Source: Crossiella sp. S99.2
GTDB lineage: Bacteria > Actinomycetota > Actinomycetes > Mycobacteriales > Pseudonocardiaceae
NCBI RefSeq assembly: GCF_023094165.1
Contig: NZ_JALMDK010000026.1
Location: forward strand, 1-62,151
Direction: 5' to 3'
Length of the DNA: 62,151 bases
The position numbers and the translations under genes were made by a program. Each line of letters begins with the position of its first letter. Within the stretch, counting starts at the first letter, position 1. Below the pieces are notes generated by a model. That model saw nothing but the letters and a program-made list of their open reading frames with translations. It was not told the origin of the DNA and made no database searches. Shown here in pieces: positions 25,789-33,909 of the stretch.

Positions 25789-26322
25789 CTAGATCCAGCA
25801 GGTCGGTTCGGCGGAAACTGAGGTGTGCCACGACGGCGATGGTGAGATATCGCGTTGCTGAGGCAGCTGCGACGCGGGCTGCCTCGGTGAGCCAGGAAGC
25901 ATGCGCCGCACCAGCGGCTGCGGGAGCCCGACCACAACGGCGATCTCCGCGACCGAGCGCTGCTGTCGGTGCAGCGCACGGATTTTCGCCCGCCGCAGGT
26001 CCCACTCGCGCTGGCTGAGTTCCACATCAGACGGTGAGGTCACGCCCAGTCGTCCCGCCGCGAACTCGTCGTAGCCGAGCACCAACGCAGCCTGAGCGAG
26101 GCTGAGGTGACATTCGTACATCAGCTCCTCCACCTTGCAGCGCAGAGTGGCACGTTCCACCGGGTCATCCGGAAGGTCGGTCCTGAGACCGCGGCAGAAC
26201 CGTTGCAACAGAACGCTTTCCAGCGGATCAGGCGCATTCGGTAGTCGTCGACGTTCGTACACGGGCGAGTCGTTCCTCCACCATGGAGTGTCGAAGAAGG
26301 AGGGGGCGCGGACCGGGGCCAT
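25789..26322 (-). CDS. Helix-turn-helix protein heading the STAND/RbpA array
   Basis: A 177-residue protein with two HTH-like segments: LSLAQAALVLGYDEFAAGRL in the middle and ALHRQQRSVAEIAVVVGLPQ toward the end, each fitting a helix-turn-helix of the sigma-70 region 4 or resolvase type. It is the first substantial gene of the array and is separated from the RbpA-like gene by about 107 bp. The start is uncertain: ATG at 26322 is chosen, but the frame is open to 26373. A 12-bp palindrome lies at 26376-26387 just upstream. Confidence 0.65.
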   Translation of the reverse strand: MAPVRAPSFFDTPWWRNDSPVYERRRLPNAPDPLESVLLQRFCRGLRTDLPDDPVERATLRCKVEELMYECHLSLAQAALVLGYDEFAAGRLGVTSPSDVELSQREWDLRRAKIRALHRQQRSVAEIAVVVGLPQPLVRRMLPGSPRQPASQLPQQRDISPSPSWHTSVSAEPTCWI

Positions 26323-26375
26323 GGCCCGCGCCCCCCGTGAACGGCCAGACAGATGCGCTGTGAGGGACAGCACGA

Positions 26376-26387
26376 CGTCGGCCGACG
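26376..26387. promoter_or_regulatory. 12-bp perfect palindrome upstream of the HTH gene
   Basis: CGTCGGCCGACG is perfectly self-complementary and sits directly upstream of the first HTH gene of the STAND array, where an autoregulator could bind. Short GC palindromes are common in this DNA, so this is a weak call. Confidence 0.3.
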
Positions 26388-26417
26388 CCTAAGTAGTGCG
26401 GCGCGCTGGGGTGGCAC

Positions 26418-26729
26418 TCATCCGCTGTGATGAGCCAAGACGGAGACCGCTGGGTAGGCGGCACTGATCACGATCGCGACGCTAAGAAGGAGCATCGCAA
26501 TCGGCCCGGTGGCCCGGCGGCGCGTCGCCCAGTCAGCAACCACCAGCCGCATGAAACCTAGGAGCGCCTCGACGATGAGAGCGGCGGCAGCGATGGAAAG
26601 TAGCCACGCAGCTGCAGCCTCCGGCGCCCCAACCGGCTCAATGGCACTGGCCACAGCGCCGCCGAACAGGGCCAACACCAGGGCAGACACCTCTCGCCAG
26701 AGGCTTGCAGGATGCTTGCTCGTCGTCAT
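26418..26729 (-). CDS. Small integral membrane protein, about three helices
   Basis: The 103-residue product has three hydrophobic segments: VSALVLALFGGAVASAI, AAAWLLSIAAAALIVEALLG and GPIAMLLLSVAIVISAAYPA. I prefer the ATG at 26729 because GGAGG lies eight bases upstream; an ATG at 26738 directly abuts that site. The function is unknown. It is transcribed toward the STAND array and has the palindrome at 26797-26820 upstream. Confidence 0.65.
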   Translation of the reverse strand: MTTSKHPASLWREVSALVLALFGGAVASAIEPVGAPEAAAAWLLSIAAAALIVEALLGFMRLVVADWATRRRATGPIAMLLLSVAIVISAAYPAVSVLAHHSG

Positions 26730-26796
26730 CTCGGCCATCCTCCACTCGCACGTTGGTTACCTGAGTGGATCGATCATCGAGGTTGTCAATCCCCCT

Positions 26797-26820
26797 AACA
26801 CACACAAAATTGTGTGTGTT
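26797..26820. promoter_or_regulatory. 24-bp inverted repeat (AC-repeat arms), operator or terminator
   Basis: Ten-base arms AACACACACA and TGTGTGTGTT flank a four-base AAAT centre. It lies just past the stop of the XRE regulator gene and about 70 bp upstream of the small membrane protein gene. The lack of GC in the arms and of a T-tract argues against an ordinary terminator; its symmetry would suit a dimeric regulator such as the adjacent XRE protein. Confidence 0.5.
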
Positions 26821-26826
26821 CAAGGG

Positions 26827-28002
26827 CTATACAATCCCTGCCCATCTAGCTAGGGTGAGTAGTTCTCCATCGAGAGACCGTCGACCTCGTGCTAGACGCG
26901 TCAGCACCTCCTTGACACGCGGGTGCTCCTTCACGTGTTCGGGTGCAACCGCTTTCGCCTCTTGAATCGCCTGGACTGCGGCCACTTGGTTGCCCGTCCA
27001 CAGGTACGCGACTGCTAGGTCGATGTGATAATGGGAGAGGCGCTCGGCGGGGATGTCTTCAGATGCCGTCCAAGACCTCGCCAGTTGGACCGCTTTATCG
27101 AATTCATCTAGCTCGATAGCGGTGGCAACATGGTGTGTATGTACGGAGGAGGGGCCGAATGCCGTTCCGTAGTAGATTCCCTCTGTGGTGTTCTCGGCGT
27201 ACCGTCGTGCGTAGTCCATGTGAAGGTCGGCATCTGAAGGCTCACCTGCGCGAGCGGCGACAACTGCGGCCCGCATGTGCAGAGAGCCGCGAATGGCTGT
27301 AGCTAGCTCGGAAGTAGCTTTCGGCATTGTGCCAATAGCGGTTTCAAGCCTGCTTTGAGCAATGCTAAGGTTCTTGTTTGCGAAGTAGATTTCCGTGCGA
27401 ACGTAAGCTGCTGAGGCTTGGAGCAATGGGTCGTTGGCTGCTTCTACGGGGCGCCGCATTACTTCGAGGATTCTTCCCGAGAGGTCAATATATCCATGCT
27501 TGTATGCGACGCCGTCTGCTGATCGGTAGGCATGGGCTAGGAGGAACTCGACCTGCTCGCGCTGTCGCTCCGGCACCTGTTGTCTGGCTCGCGAAAGCTC
27601 TGGGATCAACCCAAGTAGCTTGTCGATCAGATGGCCATACCTGGAATCGATGCGGAGCGCCGTGCACTCGATTACTTCCGAACGCAGGATGGCAAGTGGT
27701 CGCACCGGACCATCGTCAGGGTCATCGTAGAAGTCGAGTACCGTGCGCAATGCTGGGATCTGATCGTGAACCTTGTTCTTGCGGCGTGCCGTGTCGCCGT
27801 CAAGCTTGTCTGGGTCTATTCCCAATTCTCGTGCGAGAAGATCTACAGTGGCGGCGGTTGGCTTCCGCTCGCCCAACTCAAGCTTGTCGAGGTAGCTGAA
27901 CGAGATGCCAGCGCGCTGCGCGAGCGTCTTGCGAGTGAGCCTGGCGGCATTGCGATGAATCCGGAGGCGGTCACCGAAGTCTGAATGGATCGATTCTGGC
28001 AT
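26827..28002 (-). CDS. XRE-family regulator with TPR-like C-terminal domain
   Basis: A 391-residue protein. Residues 8-65 form an XRE helix-turn-helix (FGDRLRIHRNAARLTRKTLA followed by QRAGISFSYLDKLELGERKP). The remainder is helical repeat sequence (for example YAENTTEGIYYGTAFGPSSV, VAVAYLWTGNQVAAVQAIQE-type segments) like the Streptomyces XRE/TPR regulators. The ATG at 28002 has AAGGAGG at ideal spacing. It lies 38 bp downstream of the HAD gene in the same direction. Its codon use is visibly less GC-rich at third positions than in neighbouring genes. Confidence 0.85.
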   Translation of the reverse strand: MPESIHSDFGDRLRIHRNAARLTRKTLAQRAGISFSYLDKLELGERKPTAATVDLLARELGIDPDKLDGDTARRKNKVHDQIPALRTVLDFYDDPDDGPVRPLAILRSEVIECTALRIDSRYGHLIDKLLGLIPELSRARQQVPERQREQVEFLLAHAYRSADGVAYKHGYIDLSGRILEVMRRPVEAANDPLLQASAAYVRTEIYFANKNLSIAQSRLETAIGTMPKATSELATAIRGSLHMRAAVVAARAGEPSDADLHMDYARRYAENTTEGIYYGTAFGPSSVHTHHVATAIELDEFDKAVQLARSWTASEDIPAERLSHYHIDLAVAYLWTGNQVAAVQAIQEAKAVAPEHVKEHPRVKEVLTRLARGRRSLDGELLTLARWAGIV

Positions 28003-28034
28003 GACCGCCTCCTTCTGCTGTGTCTGGCGAAGGG

Positions 28035-28049
28035 GATACCTTACGATAC
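28035..28049. promoter_or_regulatory. GATAC direct repeat upstream of the XRE gene
   Basis: GATAC occurs twice, ten bases apart start to start, with CTTAC between, directly upstream of the XRE gene and overlapping the end of the HAD gene. One helical turn spacing is typical of regulator half-sites. It could be an autoregulatory site, but the short length makes this weak. Confidence 0.3.
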
Positions 28050-28700
28050 GCTGTCGTGATCTCTGGTTACAACGTCCGGCAAGTCGCTCAAAGAATCCAG
28101 GATCCAGTCCGCCGCGGCACGCGTTCTCGGGTCGTCCCCCCAGTACAGTCCCCACGGACCGCGCCGGATCAGGACTGTGCGCAGCCCTGCTCTCTTAGCC
28201 GGTATGAGATCGTTGTCGCGATGATCGCCGACGTAGACGATCTCCGATGGTTGCTTGCCAGCCATCTTGATGACATTTGAAAAGAAATGTGGGTCAGGTT
28301 TGGCTACACCCCATTCTCCGGAAGTAGCCAGTCCGTCAACGGCTAGATCGAGATTTCGCAGCATGCTTCCGGCGCGGGCAGTCTGGTTGCCGGCGACGCC
28401 TACCCAAAGCCCTCGGCGGCGCAGCTCCGCTAGCGTCTCCTGCACGTCGCCGTAGAGGTCACATTTTTCGATACGTTCGCCCCGACCTGCCGCCTCTCTG
28501 CGTAGTCTTTCTGATGCCAGGTTGAAGCCGGGGTGAATTATTTGAAATGCGTCAGAATTGTCACGTCCTTCCATGGTGACGGCTCCCACTAGTGCTGACA
28601 GTGTGTGGTGTGGAATCCCAATCCAGTCGGCCCATCGATTCCATTCGCGAGTATCATCGATTAGCGTCTCGCCAACATCGAATACTACCGCCGATATCAT
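28041..28700 (-). CDS. HAD-superfamily hydrolase
   Basis: A 219-residue haloacid-dehalogenase-type phosphatase with all four motifs: I, VVFDVGETL (nucleophile D); II, VAGNQT; III, the lysine of VAKPDPHFF; IV, YVGDHRDND. The cap lies between motifs I and II (GIPHHTLSALVGAVTMEGRD region). The substrate is unknown. It precedes the XRE regulator on the same strand, a pairing seen in streptomycetes, and shares that gene's lower GC content. Confidence 0.85.
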   Translation of the reverse strand: MISAVVFDVGETLIDDTREWNRWADWIGIPHHTLSALVGAVTMEGRDNSDAFQIIHPGFNLASERLRREAAGRGERIEKCDLYGDVQETLAELRRRGLWVGVAGNQTARAGSMLRNLDLAVDGLATSGEWGVAKPDPHFFSNVIKMAGKQPSEIVYVGDHRDNDLIPAKRAGLRTVLIRRGPWGLYWGDDPRTRAAADWILDSLSDLPDVVTRDHDSVS

Positions 28701-28853
28701 CTAATCTCCGTATAGTCGCCGCCTTTCGCTTATTCTACGGTGTCGCAGGCGGAGCCTGCAGAGTCGGTGGCTAACGCCGCTCATGGCGTGGTTGGTCTAG
28801 AGGGTCGACTGGGGTTTGCTGTGACGGGCACGAGAAGTGTCGGCGAGGCGTGG

Positions 28854-29096
28854 CTAGGTTCCACCGGTCTTGGTGGCATAAGGTGAGCGGGATCGTCGAC
28901 TTCGCAGCAGCGTTGACCGAGCCCCGTTATGTTGGCTGAGGTACTCGGCCAGGCATGCATGGAACTGCGTGAAACGCGTTCCATCCGGCAGTTCAACCTC
29001 TGCAATGTTCACGACGAGCTTTCGGCTGTCATCTATGAGACGTTCACCGTGGATAGTCCGCATTATTAGTTCGTCGCGACTTTGTTCGGTGATCAC
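28854..29096 (-). CDS. Possible small protein of a lower-GC patch
   Basis: The last 80 codons of a longer open frame translate to a plausible protein segment (ERLIDDSRKLVVNIAEVELP, DGTRFTQFHACLAEYLSQHN). The start is unclear: a GTG at 29096 or an ATG at 29063 are candidates, neither with a good ribosome binding site. No family is recognised. It could equally be the remains of a larger gene. Confidence 0.35.
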   Translation of the reverse strand: MITEQSRDELIMRTIHGERLIDDSRKLVVNIAEVELPDGTRFTQFHACLAEYLSQHNGARSTLLRSRRSRSPYATKTGGT

Positions 29097-29347
29097 CAGT
29101 ACAGCGCTACCGTCGACGTGGCTATCTGTAGTGCTTTTCCAGAGCCATCTGTATAACCCATGAGTAGCGACTCGGTGAACTGATCGATCATCTGCAGCTG
29201 GTTGGTAGGGACGGGCAGTGTGGCTGCACCTGCGGGACCGAGCAGTTGGCGGTTGTCGGGACGTCCTGTGCGGAGTCGGTGCGGACGCCGGTGAGTTCGG
29301 TGACCCGGTGCAGCACTGGGTCGCCGCCGCCAACCACCGCCGCCTGG

Positions 29348-29902
29348 TCAGTGTTCGCGGCCGAGGAGCATGTGGGGATAGCCGCGGTTGACCGGTGCGC
29401 CCAGCTCCACCCCGAGTTCGGCGATGAACTTGTCCAGCCGGGCGGTCGCGTCCGCGACGGTGTCCGCCGCGCCCTTGAACTCGAACTCGACGAAGTCGCC
29501 GGCGCCGACAACGTGATCGAAGACGACCTCTGCCTCTCCGAGCCGCCACTCCTCGCGGGTTTTGTCCACGGTGACCAGCGGGTGAAAGCCCAAGGCCTCG
29601 ATCAGCAGGCGGATGGCCTCGACGTCGCCGACGGTGGACTCGTACTCGTCGGCATGGGTCTTGATCAGGTCCTCGATGGGGTGCCAGCGCTTGAAGTTGA
29701 CGGAGCTGCCACGGGCCTCGGTGCGGATGCGCAGCCACTCCGAGATCGCCGCGGGTGCGGTGAAGTCGCGGCTGGGGTGGTTGTAGTAGGCGTCGATCTG
29801 GTGGGTGGGGCCGGCGGGCTTGGATCCCCGTTCGGTGAGCACGGCCTTGAGCGCCGCGGGGTCGGGCAGGGCGAACTTCTTCTCGATCTCGATGTGCTGC
29901 AC
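29348..29902 (-). CDS. CYTH-domain protein (class IV adenylate cyclase / CyaB-like)
   Basis: A 184-residue CYTH protein. It opens with the ExExK signature (HIEIEKKFALPD), has alternating charged strands (ISEWLRIRTEARGSSVNFKR, KTREEWRLGEAEVVFDHV) and FVEFEFKG near the end, which together form the tunnel that binds polyphosphate substrates. Family members are class IV adenylate cyclases or tri/polyphosphatases. The GTG start has GGAAGGA six bases upstream. It follows the aldo/keto reductase by 16 bp, so it is in the same operon. Confidence 0.85.
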   Translation of the reverse strand: MQHIEIEKKFALPDPAALKAVLTERGSKPAGPTHQIDAYYNHPSRDFTAPAAISEWLRIRTEARGSSVNFKRWHPIEDLIKTHADEYESTVGDVEAIRLLIEALGFHPLVTVDKTREEWRLGEAEVVFDHVVGAGDFVEFEFKGAADTVADATARLDKFIAELGVELGAPVNRGYPHMLLGREH

Positions 29903-29918
29903 GGGTTGTCCTTCCGGG

Positions 29919-30953
29919 TCAGGCTGGCGAACGGGGGTGGAGCAGGTCGCGGATCTCGGTGATCTCCTCGTCGGTGAGTGGATCGCCGAGGCAGGTGATG
30001 TTGGTCTGGATCTGTTCAGGGTTGCGGAAGCCGGTGAGCACGATCGAGTCGGGGGCGTGCTGCATGGCGTAACGGAGCGCGATGCGGGCCAGCGCGGCGG
30101 GGTGATCGCCATGGCGGGCACGCAGCGGCGCCAGAGTGTCGGCCAGCCGTCGCAGTGCACCGGGGGCGAAACGGGGGTCGGTGTGGCGATGATCGGTGGC
30201 GCTGAAGCGGCGTGGCCGGTCGGGGTCGTGGGCGCCGAGCAGTAGCCCCTGGGCGAGGACCTGTTTGATGAGCACGCCGACCTGGTAGCGGCGGGCGAAG
30301 GTGAAGATGTCGGTCTCGTCGGGGCGGTAGAGGGGGCTGAGCAGGTTGTAGCGGGCGGTGAGCACGTTCGGGCGGATGCGGTCGAACAGGTGCAGGAACC
30401 GGGCGGTCTCGGCCTGCCGCGGGCCGGGGCAGGCTGCCCATTCTTCGGCGAAGGCGTGCGGGGCGCGCATCCCGACCGCGCCGATAAGACCCTGCTCGCA
30501 CCAGGCGGCCAGCAGGTTGATCGCGCCGGGCAGGTACCGGTCATGCTCGCCGAAGTCGGTGCTGTGCAGGAAGTACACGTCGAGTCGGTCGGTGTCGAGG
30601 TTGTCCAGCGTGGTGGCGAGCTGGTGGCACATCTGCCGCGGGTGATAGGGGTGCGCTCCGGTGCCGGCGAAGTAGCCGACCTTGCTGGAGATGATCACCT
30701 GGTCGCGGTCGATCTCGCGCAGCAGGCGGCCGAGCAGGCGTTCGGAGCGGCCCAGGCCGTAGACGTCGGCGGTATCGAACAGGGTGATGCCGAGTTCGTG
30801 GGCGCGCCGCAGGGCGGCGTAGGCGATGTCGGGATCGACGTCGTCCCAGCCGATCGGGATCCCGTTGTTGGCGGCGGGGCCGCCGACGGTCCAGCAGCCG
30901 GCGCCGAGCACGGAGACCGTGCGGCCCAGACCGGGCAGCAGCCGGTGTTGCAT
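29919..30953 (-). CDS. Aldo/keto reductase
   Basis: A 344-residue NAD(P)H-dependent oxidoreductase of the aldo/keto reductase family. The tetrad is present: D and Y in LFDTADVYGLGRSE, K in IISSKVGYF and H in VYFLHSTDFG. The C-terminal cofactor region (ALRYAMQHAPDSIVLTGFRN) is also typical. Substrates would be aldehydes or ketones, possibly an intermediate made by the upstream radical SAM enzyme. A GTG nine bases upstream (30962) has a GAGAGG site and may be the real start. Confidence 0.88.
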   Translation of the reverse strand: MQHRLLPGLGRTVSVLGAGCWTVGGPAANNGIPIGWDDVDPDIAYAALRRAHELGITLFDTADVYGLGRSERLLGRLLREIDRDQVIISSKVGYFAGTGAHPYHPRQMCHQLATTLDNLDTDRLDVYFLHSTDFGEHDRYLPGAINLLAAWCEQGLIGAVGMRAPHAFAEEWAACPGPRQAETARFLHLFDRIRPNVLTARYNLLSPLYRPDETDIFTFARRYQVGVLIKQVLAQGLLLGAHDPDRPRRFSATDHRHTDPRFAPGALRRLADTLAPLRARHGDHPAALARIALRYAMQHAPDSIVLTGFRNPEQIQTNITCLGDPLTDEEITEIRDLLHPRSPA

Positions 30954-30979
30954 GGTGTCCACGGTGTGGCTGTCCTCTC

Positions 30980-33124
30980 TCAAGTGCCGCAGGGGTCGGC
31001 GGCGTTGATGAGCTGCCAGGTGTGGGTAGCACTCCAGCGGTCGTACTCCCGCTGCAGCAGGTCGCGATGCTCCGGCGGCAGGTCGAGCACCGTGGTGGTC
31101 ATGATCGGGTCGAGTGCCGCGTGCAGCTGGCGGATCAGGTCTTCGACCACCGCGGCGCACCGCTGCTGCAGGCGTAACCGGTCGCTGGTGTCCGGGTCGG
31201 TCTCCGCCAAGACGGCGAGCAGGTCACCGAGGAGGTGGTAGGCGGTGCTCTTGAACACTTGCCGCAGGTCCCTGACGCGGTGGTAGGCGGGGCCGGTGAG
31301 GATCTTCTCCAGGGACTTGAGGGTGTAGTCCAGGGGGAAGTTGCGGTCGATCCAGCGTTGCGCCCAGTCGGCGAGTACCCCGATGCGCCAGTCCGCGTAG
31401 CGGGCCTGGACCCGGCCCATCGACAGGTCGGGCTGCCCGGCCAGGCCCGCGGCTTCGACCCGGCGGGTGTAGGCGGCGCCGATGAGGCACTCCATGCCCA
31501 CGAGCGGGTAGCTGATGGCGGTGTAGAACGGGCGGCCGGTGGTGTGGGCGGCGACCCACTGCGCGTCGCGGACGCCGTCGACGATCTCGGCCACGCTCAG
31601 CTTGGGCCGGGGTGCCAGGAGCAGGTCGGTGCGGCCCTGGAATTCATATGTCTGGCGGAGTTCCTCCACGGTCATCAGGTGGTCGAAGGTGAGGTAGGTG
31701 AAGCGGGGCGGCACGCCCAGGGCGGTGAGGGTGCGGATGGCCAGGGCGTTCTGCTCGCCGGTGGTCTCCTTGTGGAAGCGCTGGAGGATCGTGGTGACAC
31801 CGGACTCCACCCCGAACAGGCAGCGCCGTAGGCCCCGCTGGACCAGGTCCCGCCACATCTGGGCACGATCGAGGTGCCAGTCATGGTCCTGGCCGGGGTG
31901 TACGACCTGGTCGATGCGGCAGGAGGTCTCCCAGGTGAAGCCGGCCGCGGCGAGTTGGTCGGCGGTGGCCAGCGCCCGCGGCACGGCGTCGGCGCCGCGG
32001 CCGATGAACTCCTCGTCGACCACGTACAGGGTGCGGCTGATCCGCGGATGCCGGTCGAAGACCTCTCGCAGGGCGGCCAGCATCCAGCCGGTGCCGTCCG
32101 GGTCGGCGCCGGCCCACTGTCCTTTGTGGCCTCGAGGGCAGAAGGAACAGGTGCTGGTGCACCCACGGGAGAGTTCGAGCTGGGCGACACCGTTGTGGGC
32201 GAAGGTGGCATCAAGCAGGTCCAGTTCGGGCCAGATGTCGGTCTGCGACCGGTTGGCCACCGTGGCGGTGCGCCGTGCCCTGCCGATGGTCAGCGTGCCT
32301 TCGCCGCGGGCCGATCCCCGGAAGGCCGCGCCTCGGATCTGCTCGCGGCCGAGGTCGCCATGCCAGTGGGCGAGCACGTCGGCGATCGTGGGTTCGCCCG
32401 CGCCCCGACCGATGATCAGGTTGGGGTAGCGATCCAGCAGAACGCGCTCGTTGCGCACAGTCAGGCTGCCCCCGGCCACCAGCAACGGCGGCTGGTCGGC
32501 GACGGTGACCTCATCGAGCAGCCGGGTCATCAGGTCGTGCTGGCCGAAGGTGGCCGAGATCCCGAGGATGTCGACCTCACCGGAGGCCACCCGAGCGAGG
32601 ATGTCCGGCAAGGTGGCGCCGAGCTGCATGTCCATCAGCTCGACCTGGCCGAGCAGGCTCAGCCGGGCGGCGCGCGCCAGATCGGAGATGGCCAGCGGAA
32701 ACCGCGGCAGCGGGAAGTGCTCCGGGTGATACAGCGAGGTCAGCAGCAATCGCGGGCGCAGCAGTCGGTGGCGGGCTTGGTCGGTGACCTCGACAGGGGA
32801 AAGCCAGTCGTTCGGTTCGGTGATCACCAGGTTGCCTCGGACCCATGCGGGCCAGGTGCGGGATGCGTGGGTTCGTCCGGACAGGTCCGCAGCGGTCCAG
32901 GGCTCACCCGGGCTGTTCTCGATGAGCAGCAGTCGCCGCTCCAGCGTGCCGGTGACCACCACCGTCCGCTCGGTGCCCACGTGCTCGGTCACGGCGTGGT
33001 GGATCTGCCCCGGGTCAGACAACGGCACGCTCCACAGTGGACAGGCCAGTGCGGGGGCAGCTCCGGTGGCGTGGGCGAGCGCGAAGAGCAACCGGTCATG
33101 AGGCGACAACATCGTTCTGGGCAC
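30980..33124 (-). CDS. B12-binding-type radical SAM enzyme
   Basis: A 714-residue radical SAM protein. The first 300 residues include a cobalamin-binding-like domain (VELMDMQLGATLPDILARVA, VDILGISATFGQHDL, PPLLVAGGSLTV). The radical SAM core has the CxxxCxxC cluster motif in ELSRGCTSTCSFCPRGHKG, binding a 4Fe-4S cluster that cleaves S-adenosylmethionine. A 200-residue helical C-terminus follows. Such enzymes methylate or rearrange unactivated carbons in natural-product and cofactor pathways; the substrate here is unknown. The GTG at 33124 has GGAGG six to seven bases upstream. Confidence 0.88.
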   Translation of the reverse strand: MPRTMLSPHDRLLFALAHATGAAPALACPLWSVPLSDPGQIHHAVTEHVGTERTVVVTGTLERRLLLIENSPGEPWTAADLSGRTHASRTWPAWVRGNLVITEPNDWLSPVEVTDQARHRLLRPRLLLTSLYHPEHFPLPRFPLAISDLARAARLSLLGQVELMDMQLGATLPDILARVASGEVDILGISATFGQHDLMTRLLDEVTVADQPPLLVAGGSLTVRNERVLLDRYPNLIIGRGAGEPTIADVLAHWHGDLGREQIRGAAFRGSARGEGTLTIGRARRTATVANRSQTDIWPELDLLDATFAHNGVAQLELSRGCTSTCSFCPRGHKGQWAGADPDGTGWMLAALREVFDRHPRISRTLYVVDEEFIGRGADAVPRALATADQLAAAGFTWETSCRIDQVVHPGQDHDWHLDRAQMWRDLVQRGLRRCLFGVESGVTTILQRFHKETTGEQNALAIRTLTALGVPPRFTYLTFDHLMTVEELRQTYEFQGRTDLLLAPRPKLSVAEIVDGVRDAQWVAAHTTGRPFYTAISYPLVGMECLIGAAYTRRVEAAGLAGQPDLSMGRVQARYADWRIGVLADWAQRWIDRNFPLDYTLKSLEKILTGPAYHRVRDLRQVFKSTAYHLLGDLLAVLAETDPDTSDRLRLQQRCAAVVEDLIRQLHAALDPIMTTTVLDLPPEHRDLLQREYDRWSATHTWQLINAADPCGT

Positions 33125-33312
33125 GGGAAACCTCCAGGTGGCAGGGGGATCCGGGCAGCGTTGATCGCCGGGTGCCGCAGCGGCACCCGTGGGTGTGGGT
33201 GGTGGGGAAGACCGGGAGGCGGGGAACGCGCCGTGCGGGGGTGTGCGCGTTCCCCGCGCTCTGGCGTGCCGCCGGGGCGCGCCGACTGGCCGGACGGGGC
33301 TGTCCGGTCGGT

Positions 33313-33615
33313 CTACCGGCTGTTCTGGGCCGGTGTCGGCAGCGGGGCGGCGGCGATTAGGTGGGTGTGGGCGGTAGTCCAGACCGAGCACGGGAAGGTT
33401 CGGGCGCGGAACCACCCGGAGCATTCAGGGCATCGGCCGCGCTGATCGGGTTGATGCGCGGACAGTAGCTCTCGCCAGCCTTCTGCCAGCCGGGGAATCT
33501 CGGTGTAGGCCAGCGCCGCCCGCGACGGGTCGTCGGCGTTGGTCGCCAGGTTCCGCAACAGGTCCAGGCGCCCGAGGACCGCTGTGCGCAGGAGGGCGGA
33601 CAGGACCTCATCCAT
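33313..33615 (-). CDS. Small Cys-rich hypothetical protein, 100 aa
   Basis: The start (ATG 33615) overlaps the end of the upstream small gene, so the two are coupled. The N-terminal 60 residues are helical (VLSALLRTAVLGRLDLLRNL), and the C-terminal part has GRCPECSGWFRA and FPCSVW, a possible zinc site. The function is unknown. It precedes the radical SAM gene with a gap of about 190 bp. Confidence 0.65.
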   Translation of the reverse strand: MDEVLSALLRTAVLGRLDLLRNLATNADDPSRAALAYTEIPRLAEGWRELLSAHQPDQRGRCPECSGWFRARTFPCSVWTTAHTHLIAAAPLPTPAQNSR

Positions 33616-33904
33616 CGGCGTGGCCCTCGTCGAAGCCGGGCCGTGCGGCACCGGGCGTCCACAGCAGATGATGCAGGTCCGGCGGCACCAACTCGGCCAG
33701 CCGGAGACCGCCGGCGACCACCTGGCGGGCGGCGGCGTCAAACGGCGGGCACGGCCACGACTCGACCGAGCACAGGCGACAGCCCCAGTCCTGGCCGGGC
33801 GGAGGCAGGTGCGCGGCCACGAGGTCAAGAGCCTGGACGACCCGGCCTGCCACGCTGTCCACCACGACGCCCACGGCCACCGTCTCCCGCCACTGTTCGG
33901 ACAC
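33608..33904 (-). CDS. Small Cys-rich hypothetical protein, 98 aa
   Basis: A 98-residue protein with a helical first half (VAGRVVQALDLVAAHLPPPG) and a Cys cluster in DWGCRLCSVESWPCPPF, plausibly zinc-binding. It starts with GTG just after the stop of the 67-residue gene and overlaps the start of the 100-residue gene. Together the three form the leading part of the radical SAM operon. Confidence 0.65.
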   Translation of the reverse strand: MSEQWRETVAVGVVVDSVAGRVVQALDLVAAHLPPPGQDWGCRLCSVESWPCPPFDAAARQVVAGGLRLAELVPPDLHHLLWTPGAARPGFDEGHADG

Positions 33905-33909
33905 GACGG

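Noticed and set aside
28854..29738. 294-residue protein on the minus strand
   Set aside because: The first two thirds overlap the CYTH gene in another frame and are Arg-rich shadow; only the last 80 codons look coding.
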